Below, one piece after another: positions 7,210 through 18,500 of a stretch of 64,000 nt of DNA (positions are counted from its first letter, which is position 1; every line of letters starts with the position of its first letter). The position numbers were made by a program, and so were the translations under genes. The notes beneath the pieces are model-generated. The model made no database searches. It was given only the letters and a program-made list of their open reading frames with translations, and was not told the DNA's origin. The DNA is from Cellulosimicrobium cellulans (GTDB lineage: Bacteria > Actinomycetota > Actinomycetes > Actinomycetales > Cellulomonadaceae): the NCBI RefSeq assembly GCF_016921195.1, contig NZ_JAFGYF010000015.1, positions 1-64,000 of the forward strand, written 5' to 3'.

Positions 7210-8646
7210 TCAGGCCGCGCGGACGGGCTCCGGCGCGGGGCGCGGCCTCGCCGGTGCGGCGGTGTCGTCCTCGCCCGGGCGCTCGGTCCGGCGCTCGGCC
7301 GGTCGCGCGGTCGTGGCGCGCGAGGCGGGGGCGGCCGCCACGAACGCGTCGCGGGGGTGCTGCACCGCGGCGAGCGAGACGACGTCGCGCCCGAACAGCG
7401 CGCCCGTCGCCCACACGGCGACCACCCGGGCCGTGCGCTCCCACGTCGGGATCGCGAGCACGTGGTACCCGCGGTGCACGAGCCACGCGAGGCGCCCTCG
7501 CACGACGAGCCGGCGGAACTCGAACACGCCCGAGCCGAGGCCGAGCGTCGCGACGACGCCGAGGCTCTCGTGCACGTACGGCCGCGTCGGTCGCCCGCGG
7601 CGCGCGGCGACGAGGTTGCGGGCGAGGCGCCGACCCTGCCGCACCGCGTGCTGCGCGTTGGGGACGGTGAGCGCGCCCGGGCGCGGGACCGCGAGGTCGG
7701 GGACGGCCGCGCCGTCGCCCGCGGCCCACGCGTCGGGGACCGTGTCGTCCACCGTGCCGACCCGCAGGTCGGGTCGCGTGACGAGGTAGCCGCGCGCGTC
7801 GACGGGCAGGTCCGTGTGCGTCGCGACGACGGGGTTCGCCGCGTTGCCCGCGGTCCACACGAGCAGACCCGTGGCGAACGACTCGCCGGTCGAGAGCGTC
7901 ACGACGCCGCCCTCGGCGGACACGAGGCCGGCCTCCAGGTGCACGTGCGCACCGCGGCGCTCGAGCTCGCGCACGACCCACCGTCCCGGTCGCTCCGTGA
8001 CCTCCGGCAGGATGCGCGCGTTGCGCTCGACCAGGTGGAACCGCAGCTCCGCCGGGTCGATCTCGGGGTACACGCGCGTGAGGTCGTGCGCGAGCGAGAG
8101 GAGCTCCGCGAACCCCTCGACGCCGGAGAACCCGCCGCCGACGAACGTCACGGTCAGCAGGCGCTCGCGCTCCGGCCCCGCGGGCAGGCTCGCCGCGCGG
8201 TCGAACGACGTGAGCAGCCGGTCGCGGATCGCCACGGCCTCCTCGACGTGCTTCATGCCGATCGCGTGCTCGGCGACGCCCGGCACGGGGAACACGCGCG
8301 TCACGGCGCCCGCCGTGACGACGACCGTGTCGTACGCGAGGTCGTACGACTCGCCCGAGCGCGGTCGCACGACGACCGTGCGGCGCGCGTGGTCCACGCG
8401 CTCGACGGTGCCGTCCACGAGCCGCGTGCGGCGCAGGTGGCTGCGGTGCGCGACGGCGGCGTGCCGCGCCTCGACCGAGCCCGCGACGACCTCGGGCAGG
8501 AACGGCTGGTAGGTCATGTACGGGCGCGGGTCGACGAGCACCAGCTGGACCTCGCCGCGGCGCAGCTCGCGCCGCAGGCGCTTCTCGAGCTCCCGGGCCG
8601 CCGTGAACCCGGCGTAGCCCCCACCGACGACGACGATGCGTTCCAT
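7210..8646 (-). CDS. ndh: type II NADH dehydrogenase (NAD(P)/FAD-dependent oxidoreductase)
   Basis: A 478-residue non-proton-pumping NADH:quinone oxidoreductase. It has an N-terminal FAD dinucleotide fold (ERIVVVGGGYAGFTAAREL), a second Rossmann motif (TVTFVGGGFSGVEGFAELL), the AAGDGAAVPDL segment of the flavin site and a C-terminal amphipathic region around residues 390-440 that in this family docks on the membrane. The last 40 residues are disordered and Pro/Arg/Ala-rich. The ATG at 8646 is preceded by AGGAGG at ideal spacing, so the open frame to 8718 is not used. It could feed electrons to menaquinone in the respiratory chain. No neighbour obviously depends on it. Confidence 0.92.
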   Translation of the reverse strand: MERIVVVGGGYAGFTAARELEKRLRRELRRGEVQLVLVDPRPYMTYQPFLPEVVAGSVEARHAAVAHRSHLRRTRLVDGTVERVDHARRTVVVRPRSGESYDLAYDTVVVTAGAVTRVFPVPGVAEHAIGMKHVEEAVAIRDRLLTSFDRAASLPAGPERERLLTVTFVGGGFSGVEGFAELLSLAHDLTRVYPEIDPAELRFHLVERNARILPEVTERPGRWVVRELERRGAHVHLEAGLVSAEGGVVTLSTGESFATGLLVWTAGNAANPVVATHTDLPVDARGYLVTRPDLRVGTVDDTVPDAWAAGDGAAVPDLAVPRPGALTVPNAQHAVRQGRRLARNLVAARRGRPTRPYVHESLGVVATLGLGSGVFEFRRLVVRGRLAWLVHRGYHVLAIPTWERTARVVAVWATGALFGRDVVSLAAVQHPRDAFVAAAPASRATTARPAERRTERPGEDDTAAPARPRPAPEPVRAA

Positions 8647-8824
8647 GACCGCCTCCTGTGCGGCGCGCCCTGTGCGCGCCTCACCCTGTCGACCGGGTGG
8701 CGGTCCACCTCGTGACATCGTGCGCCAGCGCGGTGCCGAGCGCCACGACCACCGGCGGCCACGCGAGGGCCGGGGAGCGGGGAGGCGTCGTCCGGTGACG
8801 ACCGGCCGTGCGGCGGCGGGACGG

Positions 8825-10438
8825 CTACTGGCGAGCGCTCGCCGTCGGCGGCTGGGCTGCCCGGGACCGCTCGGCGCGCGCGACCAGACCCGCTGTCTCG
8901 GAGAGTCTCGTCTCCTTCATGAAGAACGCGATGACGAAGCCGACGACGCCGAGCGGGACGAGGTACCAGAACGCCGGGGCGAGCGCGTCCGCGTAGGCGT
9001 TCACGACGACGTCGTGCACCGCCCCGGGCAGGTGGTCCACGGTCTCGGGGGTGAGCGAGTCCGGTCCGAGCCCCTTCGGGACCTGCCCGGCCGGAACGCG
9101 TGCCATCGCGTCGTCCAGCGACGCCGTCAGGCGCGTGGTGAAGGCGGTCGAGAGGATGCTGGTCCCGACCGCCGCGCCGATCTCCCGCAAGAAGTTGTTG
9201 GTCGACGTGGCCACGCCGACGAGCTCCGGGGCGACCGAGTTCTGGACCGCGATGACGATGGTCTGGATCACGAGACCCAGGCCGAAGCCGAGGACGAAGA
9301 TCATCGCGCCGAAGGTCGCCACGGAGATCTCCGCGGTGATCCGCGTGAGCCACACCAGGCCCAGTGTCGCGACCCCCATGCCGACGATCGGGAACACCTT
9401 GTACCGGCCCGTGCGCGCGATGAGCAGCCCGGAGCCGATCGCCGTGATCATCAGCCCGGCGGTCATCGGCAGCATGAGCAGGCCTGACTCCGTCGGGCCC
9501 ACGCCGCGTGCCATCTGGAGGAAGGTGGGCAGGAACGACAGGGCGGCGAACATCGCCATCCCGAGCACGAAGGCGATGGAGACCGAGACGGAGAACGTCG
9601 GGCTGCGGAACAGGCCCAGGGGGATCAGGGGATCGCTCGCACGCGTCTCGACGAGCAGGAAGGCGGCCGCCGCGGCAAGGGTCGCCGCGACGAGCCCGAG
9701 GAGCAGCGGGTCCGACCAGTCGTAGCCGGGCGCATCCGTGAGCGACGTCCAGCTGGTCACCAGGACGATCCCCGCGGTGCCCACCGCGAGGAGGGCGGCG
9801 CCCAGCACGTCGAAGCGCCGGGTCGAGCGGTGGGACGGGATGCGCAGCTTGAACCACGCGATGCCGAACGCGGCGATCCCGACCGGGACGTTGATCCAGA
9901 AGCACCACCGCCACCCCGGACCTTCGGTGAACCATCCCCCCAGCAGCGGGCCCAGCACGGTGGCGATGCCGAACACCGCGCCCATGGGGCCCATGTACCT
10001 GCCGCGGTCTTGCGCCGAGACGATGTCGGCGATGATGGCCTGCGACAGGATGACCAGCCCGCCGCCGCCGAGCCCTTGGACGGAGCGCCACGTCACGAGC
10101 TCGACGAACGACCCCGACAGCGCGGAGCCGGTCGAGCCGACGACGAACAGGGCGATCGCGACGAGGAACGGGACGCGGCGCCCGACGAGGTCGCCGACCT
10201 TGCCGTAGATCGGCATGACGATCGCGATGGCGAGCAGGTAGGCGGTGACGATCCATCCCTCGTGCTCGACCGCCCCGAGGTCTCCGACGATCGTGGGCAG
10301 GGCCGTCCCGACGACGGACTGGTCGAGAGCCGACAGGAACATCGCCGCCATGAGAGCGGCGAAGATCACGTAGACGGAGCGCTTGGTGAGGGCGACGTCC
10401 GCGGCGTCTCCCGGAGATGCACCGACGGACGCTGTCAT
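8825..10438 (-). CDS. MFS drug exporter, DHA2 family (14 TM)
   Basis: About 537 residues with the EmrB/QacA layout: TM1 with [17 protein letters not shown], the loop motif [10 protein letters not shown], the motif [11 protein letters not shown] near TM5, and a long series of hydrophobic helices ending near residue 505, so 14 TM segments are likely. Expected role is proton-driven export of hydrophobic drugs or metabolites. I place the start at the ATG at 10438 because TACCGT (10446-10451 on the minus strand) precedes it by 7 nt with no Shine-Dalgarno sequence, the leaderless pattern; a GTG at 10447 is the alternative. It is divergent from thyA. No regulator is adjacent. Confidence 0.9.
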   Translation of the reverse strand: MTASVGASPGDAADVALTKRSVYVIFAALMAAMFLSALDQSVVGTALPTIVGDLGAVEHEGWIVTAYLLAIAIVMPIYGKVGDLVGRRVPFLVAIALFVVGSTGSALSGSFVELVTWRSVQGLGGGGLVILSQAIIADIVSAQDRGRYMGPMGAVFGIATVLGPLLGGWFTEGPGWRWCFWINVPVGIAAFGIAWFKLRIPSHRSTRRFDVLGAALLAVGTAGIVLVTSWTSLTDAPGYDWSDPLLLGLVAATLAAAAAFLLVETRASDPLIPLGLFRSPTFSVSVSIAFVLGMAMFAALSFLPTFLQMARGVGPTESGLLMLPMTAGLMITAIGSGLLIARTGRYKVFPIVGMGVATLGLVWLTRITAEISVATFGAMIFVLGFGLGLVIQTIVIAVQNSVAPELVGVATSTNNFLREIGAAVGTSILSTAFTTRLTASLDDAMARVPAGQVPKGLGPDSLTPETVDHLPGAVHDVVVNAYADALAPAFWYLVPLGVVGFVIAFFMKETRLSETAGLVARAERSRAAQPPTASARQ

Positions 10439-10579
10439 ACGCGCCACGGTAGGGCGAGGGGGAACGCCGAACCACCGGAGGCCGCAGAATCACCCGGTGC
10501 CCGCCCGCTCTCGACAGGCCGACGACCGGGCGGACCGGCGGGCCAGGGTTCCGGGGGCTGCGGCGGGCGCGGCGGTGCC

Positions 10580-12091
<1,512 letters not shown>

Positions 12092-13060
12092 TCAGGCGGG
12101 GTCGTCGAGGCGTCGGAGGGCGTCGACGACGAGGTCCCAGAAGCGGGTGTGGTCGAGGGTGACCGCGACCTGGGTGCGGCAGTCGTCGGGGCCGGGCTCG
12201 TCGCCGCGCAGGTCCGCGACGGTCATGCCGGTCGTCAGTGCGCCGTGGAGCTCGACGTCCAGCGGGGCCCGGCGCGTCGTCATGACCTCGGGGTCGATCA
12301 CGGCTGCGACCGCGCAGGGGTCGTGCACGGGCGGGTACAGGAAGCCCTGCGCCGAGCGGTACGTCGCACCGTAGAAGTCGAGCAGCTCGCCGACGAACCG
12401 GGCGGGCGCGGTGTCGAACGCGGAGAGCCGGTCGCGCACGTCGGGCGTCGCGACGGCCTGGTGCGTGAGGTCCAGGCCGACCATGGTCACGGGCCACGGC
12501 TCGTCGAGCACCACGTGCGCGGCCTCCGGGTCGGCGAGGACGTTGAACTCCGCGACGGGCGTGCGGTTGCCCACGTGGTAGCCGCCGCCCATCATCACGA
12601 CCTCCCGCACGCGTGGCACGATGCGCGGCTCCTTGCGTGCCGCCATGGCGACGTTCGTCAGCGGCCCCGTCGGCACGAGCGTGATCTCGCCGGGCTCCGC
12701 GCCCATGACCGTGTCGACGATGAGGTCCACCGCGTGACGGCGGTCGACGGCGCGGTGCGGGGCGGGCAGGACCGGCCCGTCCATGCCGGACTCGCCGTGG
12801 ATGTCCGGCGCGACGATCCGCGGCCGGACGAGCGGTCGGTCGCACCCTGCCGCGACCGGGACGTCGATCCCGGCGAGCTCGGCGACCGCGAGCGCGTTGC
12901 GCGTGACCTTCTCCAGCGTCTGGTTCCCGGCGACCGTCGTCACGGCGACGAGCTCGACCGCGGGGCTGCCGTGCGCGAGGAGCATCGCGATCGCGTCGTC
13001 GTGGCCGGGGTCGCAGTCGAGGAGGACGCGGCGTGGTGCGTCGACAGGGGCTGTAGGCAT
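12092..13060 (-). CDS. nucleoside hydrolase (IunH family)
   Basis: A 322-residue inosine-uridine-preferring-type nucleoside N-ribohydrolase, releasing bases from ribonucleosides for salvage. The calcium-binding DCDPGHDDAIAM motif is at residues 15-26, with VTTVAGNQTLEKVTRNAL, the LVPTGPLTNVAMA segment, VVMMGGGYHVGNRTPVAEFN and the late His/Asp of HDPCAVAAVIDP. Substrate preference is not decidable here. The ATG at 13060 sits 6 nt after a GAGGAT box, a form shared with three other genes of the window. No operon partner. Confidence 0.93.
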   Translation of the reverse strand: MPTAPVDAPRRVLLDCDPGHDDAIAMLLAHGSPAVELVAVTTVAGNQTLEKVTRNALAVAELAGIDVPVAAGCDRPLVRPRIVAPDIHGESGMDGPVLPAPHRAVDRRHAVDLIVDTVMGAEPGEITLVPTGPLTNVAMAARKEPRIVPRVREVVMMGGGYHVGNRTPVAEFNVLADPEAAHVVLDEPWPVTMVGLDLTHQAVATPDVRDRLSAFDTAPARFVGELLDFYGATYRSAQGFLYPPVHDPCAVAAVIDPEVMTTRRAPLDVELHGALTTGMTVADLRGDEPGPDDCRTQVAVTLDHTRFWDLVVDALRRLDDPA

Positions 13061-13176
13061 GCGCCCATCCTCGCGCGGGGCCGGGTTCCGGCGCGCAGCC
13101 GGGACCGGAGCGTGGTGCGCTTCGCCTCGAACCGCCGCCGGCGGCTAGGCTGTCCCCGGTCCTGCCCCGGGGCCGC

Positions 13177-13249
13177 GCGCCTGTAGCTCAGGGGATAGAG
13201 CACCGCTCTCCTAAAGCGGGTGTCGCCAGTTCGAATCTGGCCAGGCGCA
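13177..13249 (+). tRNA. tRNA-Arg (anticodon CCT)
   Basis: A 73-nt cloverleaf: acceptor stem 13177-13183 with 13242-13248 (7 perfect pairs), D-loop AGCTCAGGGGATAGAGC, anticodon stem CCGCT/AGCGG and anticodon CCT at 13210-13212, T-loop GTTCGAATC. It decodes AGG, a rare arginine codon in high-GC actinobacteria. CCA is not encoded. A TAGGCT -10 box lies at 13146-13151. Confidence 0.97.
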
Positions 13250-13282
13250 CCGAACGCCCCTCTGCTCGCCGCGCGGGCCGGC

Positions 13283-13657
13283 TTAGCCGACGACGCGCAC
13301 CGCGACCACCTGGCACTGCACCGGGTACGACTCCGCGCACACGTCGGCCCACACCTCCACGGCGTCGCCGTCGACCAGGGCGTCGCCGTCCACCCGCGCG
13401 CCGTCCGCGTCCAGGACCACGGTGCTCGCCGACAGGAGCGACATGCCCTCGTAGTAGGGGTCCGAGGCATCGACGAGCCGCGGCGCGCCCTCGTCACGGT
13501 CGACGGTCCCGTCGACGTCGGCGGGCCGGTCCGGAGGCGCGGTGGCCCCGTCGGGGTCGTCGGCTGCGCACCCCGCCAGCAGCGGGGTGAGCCCGACCAG
13601 GAGGGTCAGCGCGAGGGCGGTCGCGCGGAGGGCGGGAGCGTACGGGAACCGGCGCAT
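13283..13657 (-). CDS. small secreted lipoprotein of unknown function
   Basis: A 124-residue protein with a basic N-terminus, hydrophobic segment and a lipobox (LLAGC, Cys about 30), so it should be a diacylglyceryl-anchored surface lipoprotein. After a Pro/Asp-rich linker the mature part is a compact beta-rich domain with VVLDADGARVDGDALVDGDAVEV and two cysteines in VCAESYPVQCQVV that could form a disulphide. I do not recognise the family. It ends 34 nt from the tRNA-Arg gene and is convergent with it. Next upstream is another envelope protein on the same strand. Confidence 0.75.
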   Translation of the reverse strand: MRRFPYAPALRATALALTLLVGLTPLLAGCAADDPDGATAPPDRPADVDGTVDRDEGAPRLVDASDPYYEGMSLLSASTVVLDADGARVDGDALVDGDAVEVWADVCAESYPVQCQVVAVRVVG

Positions 13658-13699
13658 CCTCGGATCCTCCCACCGCCGCCGTGGCGCGTCCGCGCGATC

Positions 13700-14788
13700 C
13701 TAGGCGGTGGCGGAAGCGGAGGCGGGCGTGGACGGTGCGGGGGTCGGCGCCGTGCCGGTGCTCCCGCCGGTCTCCGCCTCGGCACCCTCGCCCGTTCCTG
13801 CGCCCGTGCCCTCGCCGGTGCCGGGCACGGGTTCCGTCGGCTCGGGCACCGGCGTCGTGGGGTCCGGCGATGGCTCCTGCGTGGGTGCCTCGGTCGGCTC
13901 CGGCGTCGGCGTGGTCGTCGGCCCGTCGGTGGGTGCCGGGGTGGGCGTGGTCGACGGCGCGGGCGCCGGCTCCTGCGTCGGCACGGTCGACGGGTCCACG
14001 GCCGGGCTCGACGGCGCGGGCGTCGGGGGGTCGTCCGTGCCGGTCGAGCGCTCGCGGCTGATCGTCGTCCCCGAGCCCTCCACGCCTCGCACGGCGTCGG
14101 AGATCGGCTTGCCGATCGCGAGCTCGACCACGAGGACGACACCCATCACGACGACGAACAGCGCGAGCGCCGAGACGGTCAGCACCCGCCCGCGGCCGTA
14201 GCGGTCGACGAGCCGCAGCCAGGCGTTCTGCGGCTGCTCCGGGTCCGTGCCCGGCTCGAGCGGAGCGCCGACGTCGCCCCGGTCCACGGTCTTCCCCGTC
14301 GCGGTCGTGTCGTCCGGCTCGACGGCGGCCGTCGCGCCGGCGTCGGGCGCCGCGTCGTCCACGACGACCGTCCCGCGCGGCACGCTCGCGACGGCCGTCG
14401 TGACGCTGGTGGGCGTCGCACGGTCGCGCGAGGTAGTGCCACCGGTGGTCACCTGCACGACCTTGCCGACGACGGGCACGAGCTGCTCGCGGGTCTTCTG
14501 GATCGAGCGCGTGTAGACGTAGTTCGCGACGACGGTGAGGGCGCTCGCGATGCCGGCGCCGATGATCGTGCCGGCGGTCCCGAAGTACGAGAGCAGCACC
14601 GTGGTGCTCACGGCGGCGAGCGCGCTCGCGACGACCTGCGTGAGGGAGAGGCGGGCCGGGGCCTCGCGCTCCTTCGCGGGTGTCGCCTCCGCGGCGGCGC
14701 GCCCGGCCTCGCGGCCGGCGTCGCGGGGCGCGGGGCGGGGGTCGAGGGAGCCGTCGTCGTCGGGGCGGGGAACGGGGGGCGTCGTCAC
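13700..14788 (-). CDS. membrane protein with extracytoplasmic Pro/Thr-rich tail
   Basis: About 362 residues. A hydrophobic pair of segments (ALAAVSTTVLLSYFGTAGTI and IGAGIASALTVVANYVYTRS) is followed by a hydrophilic linker, a strong TM helix (VSALALFVVVMGVVLVVELA) and a tail of about 95 residues made almost wholly of Pro, Thr, Ser, Glu and Gly, typical of a wall-spanning stalk. The tail may be O-mannosylated, since a protein O-mannosyltransferase is encoded at 38113; that link is inference. I choose the GTG at 14788; the frame continues to a GTG at 14923 but that part has atypical composition. Function unknown. Confidence 0.7.
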   Translation of the reverse strand: MTTPPVPRPDDDGSLDPRPAPRDAGREAGRAAAEATPAKEREAPARLSLTQVVASALAAVSTTVLLSYFGTAGTIIGAGIASALTVVANYVYTRSIQKTREQLVPVVGKVVQVTTGGTTSRDRATPTSVTTAVASVPRGTVVVDDAAPDAGATAAVEPDDTTATGKTVDRGDVGAPLEPGTDPEQPQNAWLRLVDRYGRGRVLTVSALALFVVVMGVVLVVELAIGKPISDAVRGVEGSGTTISRERSTGTDDPPTPAPSSPAVDPSTVPTQEPAPAPSTTPTPAPTDGPTTTPTPEPTEAPTQEPSPDPTTPVPEPTEPVPGTGEGTGAGTGEGAEAETGGSTGTAPTPAPSTPASASATA

Positions 14789-15568
14789 GTGGTGCGGGTT
14801 TCCGGTCGTCGGCGGGCAGGACCGCCCGCCGCCACCGGCCGTGCACGACGGCCGCGCGCCAGGGACCGGCGTCGGGCCACGGGCGTCCTCCCACGGTAGG
14901 CCGCTCGTGTGGACCTCGCTCACGGGCGCCGTGCCGGGGGCTCAGAGGAACGGGAGAGATCCTGTGACGCCGCCGTTCCGAGCGCCCTGCGGGCCCGCCG
15001 GGGCCCGTCGTCGCCCCCGGCGACCTCCGGCCGCTGGGCGACGCGGAGGGCGCCCGACGACGGCGATCTATCCTGCCGAGGGTCGTGTGGACCATCGCGG
15101 GCCCTCGGGAGCCTCGCCGTGGGACAGGCATGGTGGCGTGCGTCACAGCGTGGAGGCCGTCGGTCGGGGCGCGAATTCGCGGAATCGCGTGCATGTTGTG
15201 GACAGTCGTCCAGGTGGTTCTCAGACGCCTCGGGAGACTCCGGGTGATTCATGCGTCCAGGACCGCGGGCTGTGTTGACGCCTGGCATCCTGCCGTGCAA
15301 GATAGTCCTCGACAGCGCGCATCGCCTGCCCCCTGCGCGGTGCGCGCTGTTTCACACTTCTCCGGGAGAACACCCCGGAATAGCCCGGAACGACGGCCTC
15401 GGAACACGAATTCTCGTGATCCGGGGCCGTTCGTCGTCCCGCCTCCGACGCGTCCCACGCTCGACCCGTGGGTGGGCGGCCACGGACCGGCGCCCACCGC
15501 CGGACCGGGTCGCCGACCCTCCGGCGCGCCGCGCCGGGCCTCGCGAGGCGGACGGTTAGCGTCGGAGG
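14789..15568. other. long region without a recognised gene
   Basis: About 780 nt between the divergent membrane protein and the large helicase-like gene. Between 15170 and 15320 it is less GC-rich than its surroundings, and a TATCCT promoter-like hexamer lies at about 15070. The open frames crossing it lack a credible start or recognisable protein. A small RNA, or the promoters of both flanking genes, could be here; nothing more can be supported. Confidence 0.4.
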
Positions 15569-18500
15569 GTGAATGCCGCAGCCCGCACCAGCTCAGCCGC
15601 CCGGAGCGTGGCCGATCCTGCTCGGCTGCCCGCGACCGCTCCCGACGGGACGGACCAGCCCGACGCGCCGGACGACGGCGTGACCCCGTCCCGCCCCGTG
15701 CTCGTCCCCGAGCCCACCACGGCCGACCTCGTCGGCGAGGCGGTGGCCCGGTGGCGCGCGGGCCTCGTCGAGCTCGCCGGAGGATCGTCGCTCGCCGACG
15801 TCTCCCTCCTGGGCGACGCCGTCGTGGACCTGACGGCGGCGCACCCCTCGGGCGTCGCGCAGCTCTTCGCCGGACGTCCGACACGCCTCTCCAACCTCTT
15901 CCGCGAGGGCGGGTCTCTCCCGGCCGCCCGCCGGCGGGCACGGGCCGTCGTGGTCCGCGCCGCCGAGCACGCCCAGCGCTACGGCGTCGCGCCGACGTAC
16001 CTGGCGATCGGGGTCGCGACCTGGACCCAGAGCCTCGCGGCACCGCTGGCCGAGGACGACGTCGCGGCGCTCGCGCGGGTCGCGGGCCGCACCCCGGCGA
16101 CGATCGTCCCGAGCGCCGGCGACGACGCGGCGGCCCCGGACGAGGCCGGGACCGGCAACCCCACGGACGGGGACGCGCAGGCACCCGCGGCCCCCGGCGC
16201 GCCGGGCGAGCCCGCCGGGCACGACGACGCACGGGTCCCCGACGCCGGGTACCACCTCCGGGGCGCGGTCGAGGAGACCGAGCAGGAGCCGACGTCCCGC
16301 ACCGTGCGCGCCCCCGTGCTCCTGCGCCCCCTGACCGTGACCCCGCGCGGGGACGGCGAGACCGACTACGAGCTGACCCTCGAGCCGACGGCGGAGATCA
16401 ACCCCCTCCTCGCGCGCACGCTGCGCGCGCACGGCGCGCTCCTCGACCCGGTGACGCTCGCGCGCTCGACGTTCACCGGTGCCGGGTTCGACCCCGGTGA
16501 CGCGACCCGCCGGATCGCCGCGCTGGGCCAGGCCGTCCTCGACGACTTCGACCTGACCCATCGCGTCCTCGTCGGCACGTTCGTGCACCCCGGGCAGGTC
16601 CTCGTCGACGACCTCGACGAGCTCGCGCCCGCCCTCGAGCGGCACGAGGTCGTCGCGGCCCTCGCCGGGGACGAACGCTCCGCCGCGGCGCTGCGCGCCG
16701 AGCTGCCCGCCCCGCGCGTCGGCGACGCCGACCCGGTGCACGAGCGCGGCGCCGGCGACCTCGACCCGTCCCAGCGCCACGTCGTCGACGTGCTCGCGAG
16801 CGGGTCGCACCTCTTCGTCGACGCCCCGGCCGGGTCCGACGTCGCGGGCACGCTCGCCGCGGTCGTCGCGGAGGCCGCGGCGTCCGGGCGCCACGTCCTG
16901 TACGTCCCGGGGCACCGCCGGGCAGCGGACGCGCTCCTGGCCCGGCTCGACGAGCTGGGCCTGGGCGGCCTGGTGCTCGACATCGTCCCCGAGCCGACGT
17001 GGCGCGAGACGGCCTCGCACCGCCTGCTGTCGGCGATGGCCGCCGAGCCCGAGCCGGGGGAGGACGAGGACCTCGCGCGCACGCGCGACGCGCTGCTCGG
17101 CGCGCGCGCCCGGCTCGCGGGGTACATCGAGGCGCTGCACCTCGTGCGCGACCCGTGGGGCGTCTCCGCGTACGACGCGCTCCAGGCGCTCGCCCGGCTG
17201 ACCGCCGAGCGCCCGGCCCCCGACACCCGGGTGCGGCTGACGACCGAGGTCGTGCTCGGGATCGGGCCGCAGCGGGAGCGGATCGCGGCCGAGCTGCGCG
17301 AGGCCGCGCTGCTCGGCGCGTTCACGGCGCGCGCGACGTCGACCCCCTGGTACGGCGCGTCCCTCACCACGGCGCAGGAGGCGCACGACGCGCTCGTGCG
17401 CGTCGAGCGGCTGCGCACGCACACGCTCCCGCAGCTGCGAGCCCAGGTCGAGCAGGTCGCGCAGCGCACCGGGCTGACGCCCGCGACGACGCTGCGCCAG
17501 TGGGGCGACCAGCTCACGATGCTCGGGGGGATGCGCGGGACGCTCGACGTCTTCCAGCCGCTCATCTTCGAGCGCACCGCGCAGGACATGGTCGAGGCGA
17601 CCGCGACCAAGCAGTGGCGCGAGCAGCGCGGCGTCGAGATGGGCTGGTTCGCCCGGCGCCGGCTGCGCCGCCAGGCGCGCGACATGGTGCGTCCCGGCGT
17701 GCGCGTGCCCGACCTGCACGCCGCGCTCGTCGAGGTGCAGGCGCAGCGCGCGGTCTGGCAGGAGCAGTGCCCGCGCGGTGGCTGGCCGGTCCTGCCCGAG
17801 GGGTTGTCCGCCATCGAGGACACGCACGAGGCCGTGCGCATCGACGTCGAGGAGCTCGCCCCCGCGCTCGACGGCACCCCCGGCGGCAGCGACCTCCTCG
17901 ACGCCCCGCTCGACGCGCTCGCGACGCGGCTGGACGCGCTCGCCGAGGACGCCGAGTCGCTCGACTCCCTGCCCGCGCGGACCGCGATCCTGCGCCGGCT
18001 CACCGACCTCGGCCTCGGCGAGCTCCTCGCCGACCTCGCGGCGCGGCGCGTCGAGCCCGACTTCGTGGGACCCGAGCTCGAGCTCGCGTGGTGGAGCTCC
18101 GTCTTCGAGCAGGTGCTCGCCCAGGACCAGGCCCTGGCCGGGCAGGACGGAGCCGGCCTGGACGCGCTCGCGCGCCGGTTCCGCGACCTCGACCGCAGGC
18201 ACGTCGCGTCGCTCGCGGCACCCGTCCGCGCGGCGGTCCGCGACCACCTCGGGACCGCGATGCGCGAGCACCGCGACGAGGCCGAGGACCTGTTCACCGA
18301 GCTGCTCGAGGGCCGCCTCGTGAGCCTGCGGGAGACGGCCGAGAAGCACCCCGCCGTGCTGCGGCGCCTCCGTCCCGTGCTCGTCGCCACGCCGACCCTC
18401 GTGCCGCACCTCGTCCCCGCCACGCGCACCGTCGACCTCGTGGTGCTGGACGCGATCGAGCACGCGCCCGTCGAGCTCGTGCTCTCCGCGCTCGCCCGCG

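Noticed and set aside
15085-15300. A small gene starting at the GTG near 15085
   Set aside because: The frame runs without change of character into the antisense/shadow frame of the helicase-like gene and shows no domain or ribosome site.
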